NCBI GenBank assembly: GCA_945902775.1
Contig: CAMDMY010000001.1
Span: forward strand, 1 to 64,000
DNA: 64,000 nucleotides
DNA from: Chryseobacterium gleum
GTDB lineage: Bacteria > Bacteroidota > Bacteroidia > Flavobacteriales_D > Crocinitomicaceae
Direction: 5' to 3'
The stretch's first letter is position 1, and every line of letters starts with the position of its first letter. Both the position numbers and the translations under genes were made by a program. This document shows positions 60,531-64,000 of this stretch, one piece after another. The notes under the pieces were generated by a model. That model searched no databases. It saw only the letters and a list, made by a program, of their open reading frames with translations, and was not told the origin of the DNA.

Positions 60531-61364
60531 TTAATCTAACTTTTTTATAGTCAATGCTTTTTTCTCGGCTGACACTAATTTTCTTTTGGTTTTCTTTACA
60601 TCTTCACTTGCAGGTAAGTTTTCAGGTTGAATACCCCTGATAATTAACATATTTCTTACAGCATCATTGTTATCTATGTGTTCTTTTTCAATCGGATTTT
60701 GACCTTTTAAATCTTTGTTTTGAACGTTGATTCCTGTCATTTCTGCCGCTAAATCTTTCGCTTTAATACTTATAGTTGGTAAGAAATCAGCTACAGGTCG
60801 TTTTTCAGGTATATTTAATTTCTTTTTAAGATTTTGTGTGCTCATTTTAAAAAGCGCTTGATCACCTTTCGAACGAATAATTGCAAAACCTTTATCGTCC
60901 ACACCTCGTTCGTAAAGTATTCCAGATAATTGTTTTTCAGTTTGACTTAACTTTTCTCTGGCTCTTACTCGTTCATAATCAAGTAAACGTTGCTCCACAA
61001 TTTCAGCTCTTCTTGTTTGAACGGCGAAATACGTTTGAGCAAATGCAATTTCCATTTTTCTGGCGTCGCCATTTTGTGCAATTAAGTAACAAGCGTAACG
61101 TGTAAGGAGGGTGTCATCTATTTGTTTTTCAGCACTTTTAGGCATGGCTATCGTTTTCCTGACGTCAGGAAAATGATAAGGTATTTTTTCACCTGCATTT
61201 TCACAAGCTAACTTCGCTTTTTCAATTACTTTTAAAAAGTTTTCCCATTTGGAGTAGCCTAATAAAACTTGTAATTCTCTAGCGCTCCAACATTCTACAC
61301 CTTCTATTTCTGTAGTTATTTGTTCAAACTTTTGAAATAGGTTTTGAATTTCTTCTGTTTTCAT
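60531..61364 (-). CDS. dinD: DNA-damage-inducible protein D
   Basis: A 277-residue DinD. Landmarks: WSARELQVLLGYSKWENFL near the start (BRO-N-like), DTLLTRYACYLIAQNGDARK, FAQTYFAVQTRRAEIVEQRL, and a basic C-terminal helical region (KKTKRKLVSAEKKALTIKK). DinD inhibits RecA filaments in E. coli and is induced by DNA damage. Here it is convergent with radA and in the same window as umuDC. I saw no clear SOS box in the short upstream region; control is unknown. Confidence 0.9.
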   Translation of the reverse strand: MKTEEIQNLFQKFEQITTEIEGVECWSARELQVLLGYSKWENFLKVIEKAKLACENAGEKIPYHFPDVRKTIAMPKSAEKQIDDTLLTRYACYLIAQNGDARKMEIAFAQTYFAVQTRRAEIVEQRLLDYERVRAREKLSQTEKQLSGILYERGVDDKGFAIIRSKGDQALFKMSTQNLKKKLNIPEKRPVADFLPTISIKAKDLAAEMTGINVQNKDLKGQNPIEKEHIDNNDAVRNMLIIRGIQPENLPASEDVKKTKRKLVSAEKKALTIKKLD

Positions 61365-61483
61365 ATTGATTAATTTTTAATCTAATTTACGATTAAAAAT
61401 TAACTACCTATTTAAAGTTTGAAAATTTATTTTGAAAAGTTTCAACATTTTTCATTCCTGAATAAGAATCGCTAGATTTTCCT

Positions 61484-61491
61484 TATATTTG
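61484..61491 (+). promoter_or_regulatory. -7 box of the aminopeptidase gene
   Basis: TATATTTG is a perfect TAnnTTTG box, 24 bases before the ATG at 61516. It overlaps the TTG at 61489 of the longer frame and supports the shorter start. No clear -33 TTG. Confidence 0.5.
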
Positions 61492-61515
61492 GTGTTACAA
61501 TTAAAAACACGAAAG

Positions 61516-62910
61516 ATGATTTTAAAAAAAATAAAGAAAATTTCATCCAATCAACCATTAGTGATTGTTGGAGATAAAAAAACGAAGCTTCCTAAAACTG
61601 TTTCAGAAAGTATAACTTCATTTTTTAAAGATTTTTTGAAAGGGGATAAAGAAACAGATTTTTTAAAAACTCCTGAATCTTATTACTTTTTTGTAAAATC
61701 ATCTGATAATAATGAGAAATTAAGAATCGCAGGTTCTGGTGTTCGTTCTCAATTACCAAAAGAGACGGAAGAAGTTACTATAATAGGAGAAACTGAAAAA
61801 TTGATTTATGTCGCAGAAGGATTAGCGATGTCAAATTATCAGTTCTTAAAATATTTTAAAGATGCCGACAAACTTTCTCATAAATTAAATGCGATTAACC
61901 TTCAAGAGGATGTTGAAGATACTTCTATTGAAGATTTAAATAATGTTTTAAAAGCAGTTTTTTGGGCGAGAGATATGGTGAATGAACCCGTTTCTTATTT
62001 GTCTGCTGTTAAATTGAGCGAAGAAATCGAAACGTTAGCTAATGATAGTGAACTTAAAGTAGAGGTTTTGGAAAAAACTAAAATTGAAACTCTTAAAATG
62101 GGTGGACTTTTAGCTGTGAACAAAGGTTCTATTGATCCTCCAACTTTTACGATTATCGAATACAAACCTAAAAAAGCAATCAATAAAAAACCAATTGTTT
62201 TGGTTGGTAAAGGCGTTGTTTATGATACTGGTGGTTTAAGTTTAAAACCTACCAAAGGTTCAATGGATTCTATGAAATGCGATATGGGTGGAGCAGCTTG
62301 TATGTCTGGTGCCATTTATGCTGCAGCTTTAAATAAATTAAATGTTCATGTTATAGCTTTGATTCCTGCTACAGATAATCGTCCGGGTGGAAATGCATAT
62401 GCTCCTGGAGATGTGATTACAATGTATGACGGAACTACAGTTGAGGTTTTAAATACAGATGCAGAAGGTCGAATGATTTTAGCGGACGCTTTAGCATATT
62501 CAAAAAAATACGATCCTGAATTAGTAATTGATGCAGCTACATTAACAGGTTCGGCAGTTGCTGCAATTGGAACGAAAGCCTCTTGTATTATGGGGAATGC
62601 TTCTGAAAAAGTGTTTTCTCAATTAGATAAAGCAGGAAATGAAGAGCACGAAAGAGTTGTTCGTTTACCGTTTTGGGATGAATATTACGAAGAGGTAAAA
62701 TCAAAAGTTGCCGATTTAAAAAACCTAGGTGGACCATACGCAGGTATGATTACAGCAGGAAAATTCTTAGAACATTTCGTAAAAGCTCCTTATGTTCATA
62801 TTGATATTGCTGGACCAGCTTGGTTAGATGCTCCAGAAAATTACAAAGGTCAAGGCGGAACAGGTGTAGGTGTAAGATTGATATACAACTTTTTAAAAAA
62901 TTATAAATAA
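61516..62910 (+). CDS. M17 leucyl aminopeptidase family protein
   Basis: A 464-residue cytosolic metallo-aminopeptidase. Start at ATG 61516 (MILKKIKKISS), since the longer frame begins within the promoter box. The N-terminal domain is short and basic. The catalytic domain carries both metal signatures: VGKGVVYDTGGLSLKPTKGS with Lys and Asp, and NTDAEGRMILADAL. The carbonate-binding Arg lies in AEGR. It removes N-terminal residues from peptides with two metal ions. It ends just before pdxA, which starts at the next base, so the two are co-transcribed. Confidence 0.93.
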   Translation: MILKKIKKISSNQPLVIVGDKKTKLPKTVSESITSFFKDFLKGDKETDFLKTPESYYFFVKSSDNNEKLRIAGSGVRSQLPKETEEVTIIGETEKLIYVAEGLAMSNYQFLKYFKDADKLSHKLNAINLQEDVEDTSIEDLNNVLKAVFWARDMVNEPVSYLSAVKLSEEIETLANDSELKVEVLEKTKIETLKMGGLLAVNKGSIDPPTFTIIEYKPKKAINKKPIVLVGKGVVYDTGGLSLKPTKGSMDSMKCDMGGAACMSGAIYAAALNKLNVHVIALIPATDNRPGGNAYAPGDVITMYDGTTVEVLNTDAEGRMILADALAYSKKYDPELVIDAATLTGSAVAAIGTKASCIMGNASEKVFSQLDKAGNEEHERVVRLPFWDEYYEEVKSKVADLKNLGGPYAGMITAGKFLEHFVKAPYVHIDIAGPAWLDAPENYKGQGGTGVGVRLIYNFLKNYK

Positions 62911-64000
62911 ATGCCAGAAAAATCAACACATATCGAAAAAGAAGTAGGAAGCGCACACCCAATACGTGTAGGGATTTCTATTGGAGATGTGAATGGTATC
63001 GGACCAGAAGTAATCATAAAAGCTTTAAAGGATAATCGAATTTTATTGGATTGTACACCAATTATTTATGGTTCAACAAAAACACTTTCGTATCATAAAA
63101 AAGCAATTAAAGAATTCGATTTTCAGTATCAGACGTGTAAGACTGCTGACGAAGCTCTAATTAGAAAGGTAAACGTTGTGAATGTTTGGAATGAAGAGAT
63201 TCCTTTCGAATTAGGTAAAGCAACTGAAGCAGGAGGCAAATTTGCATTTTTATCTTTAGAAGCAGCAACAAAAGATTTGGCTGAAGGAAAGATTGATGTT
63301 TTGGTTACGGCGCCAATTTCAAAAGACGCAATGCAAAAATCTGGCTTTCAATTTGCGGGTCACACAGAATATCTAGCGGATAAAGCGGGTATGACTGATG
63401 CTTTAATGATGATGGTAGGTTCTAACATGCGTGTTGCATTAGTTAGTACTCATATTCCATTGAAAGATGTTAGTTCATCTTTAACAAAAGAAACTATTTT
63501 TCAGAAAATTAAAGTATTTGAAAAAAGTTTAAAAGCTGATTTTGGAATTATTCGACCGAAAATTGCTGTTTTTGGAGTAAATCCACATGCAGGAGAAAAT
63601 GGTAAAATGGGAACAGAAGAGCAGGACATTATTCTTCCAGCCATAAATCAAGCTAAAACAGAAGATATTTTAGCATTTGGACCATTTCCAGCAGATGGTT
63701 TCTTTGGTTCTTCAGCAATGAATCATTATGATGGAATTTTAGCAATGTATCACGATCAAGGATTAACAGCTTTTAAAGCACTTTCTTTTGATGATGGGGT
63801 TAATTTTACAGCAGGTCTACCAGTGGTAAGAACATCTCCAGATCATGGAACTGCCTTTGATATAGTAGGACAAGGAATTGCTTCTGAACAATCAATGAGA
63901 AGTGCTATTTATTTAGCTATGGATATTTATCGTAATCAGAAAGCGCGAAAAGAGATGTTTGCAAATCCATTAAAAATTCAACCTGCTGATAAGAAGAGAT
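62911..64000 (+). CDS. pdxA: 4-hydroxythreonine-4-phosphate dehydrogenase, cut by window edge
   Basis: Starts with ATG directly after the stop of the aminopeptidase gene and runs 363 codons to the right edge without a stop. PdxA motifs are clear: IRVGISIGDVNGIGPEVIIK at the start, TAPISK, the metal His in GHTEYLA, NPHAGENGKMG, MYHDQGL and RTSPDHGTAFDIVGQG. It is an early step in the DXP-dependent route to pyridoxal phosphate. The reading frame is intact over the visible part; perhaps a few residues are missing. The N-terminal MPEKSTHIEKEVGSAHP is an extra short tail. Confidence 0.96.
   Translation, partial: MPEKSTHIEKEVGSAHPIRVGISIGDVNGIGPEVIIKALKDNRILLDCTPIIYGSTKTLSYHKKAIKEFDFQYQTCKTADEALIRKVNVVNVWNEEIPFELGKATEAGGKFAFLSLEAATKDLAEGKIDVLVTAPISKDAMQKSGFQFAGHTEYLADKAGMTDALMMMVGSNMRVALVSTHIPLKDVSSSLTKETIFQKIKVFEKSLKADFGIIRPKIAVFGVNPHAGENGKMGTEEQDIILPAINQAKTEDILAFGPFPADGFFGSSAMNHYDGILAMYHDQGLTAFKALSFDDGVNFTAGLPVVRTSPDHGTAFDIVGQGIASEQSMRSAIYLAMDIYRNQKARKEMFANPLKIQPADKKR

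Noticed and set aside
61489-61515. Upstream start (TTG) for the M17 aminopeptidase
   Set aside because: It lies in the -7 box; the ATG at 61516 gives a normal N-terminus.

Overview
The window is a low-GC chromosomal segment from a member of the Bacteroidota, most likely order Flavobacteriales. The evidence is the many secreted proteins with C-terminal type IX secretion (T9SS) sorting domains, SusC/TonB-type receptors, GLPGLI and DUF5686-type envelope proteins, a Bacteroidota-style division and cell-wall (dcw) cluster whose MurE carries the meso-DAP motif, and repeated promoter -7 boxes of the form TAnnTTTG. The family cannot be fixed from sequence alone; a Crocinitomicaceae-like genome is a guess.

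Layout. 1-1374 (minus): the end of what looks like a ribosomally made peptide (RiPP) operon, with a double-glycine-leader peptide, a DUF6624-like secreted protein and the N-terminus of a probable ATP-grasp enzyme running off the left edge. 1375-5233: small regulators, an AraC-type regulator, an AAA_14-type ATPase behind 13-bp inverted repeats, and a secreted protein with faint GldN resemblance. 5283-12058: a 1511-residue fusion of a prolyl oligopeptidase with a DUF5686-type membrane protein, convergent with a SulP transporter/carbonic anhydrase fusion. 12111-14736: umuDC plus a decayed YoeB toxin gene, palindromes and short repeats, bracketed by a roughly 105-bp direct repeat. 14821-19527: T9SS cargo proteins, an outer-membrane beta-barrel protein and a divergent XRE regulator sharing a perfect 22-bp palindrome. 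19678-19750: an initiator tRNA-Met.

19935-27453: lipoprotein, M1 metallopeptidase, TonB-receptor-like protein and GLPGLI protein, followed by a 373-bp MITE-like element with terminal inverted repeats and an 8-bp target duplication. 27984-34875: an Nfu-type Fe-S scaffold, then an apparent copper module (HYC_CC_PP protein, T9SS protein, T9SS-exported multicopper oxidase, HMA lipoprotein, TonB receptor, second HMA protein), with three genes joined by ATGA overlaps. 34963-38212 (minus): serS, rpmA, rplU and an EamA transporter. 38562-54664: dcw cluster mraZ-rsmH-ftsL-ftsI-murE-mraY-murD-(unknown gene)-ftsW-murG-murC-ftsQ-ftsA-ftsZ, nearly gap-free, with hairpin repeats at the few wider gaps and GTGG-pair MraZ-box candidates upstream. 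54851-64000: yqeY, a family-2 glycosyltransferase, a large T9SS protein, radA, dinD, an M17 aminopeptidase and the start of pdxA, cut by the right edge.

The points most worth following up are the RiPP-like locus at the left edge, the repeat-bracketed umuDC segment with its toxin remnant, the MITE-like element, the peptidase/DUF5686 fusion, the copper module and the unexplained gene between murD and ftsW. Start codons were moved inward where the longest reading frame began at TTG or GTG inside a promoter or an upstream gene.
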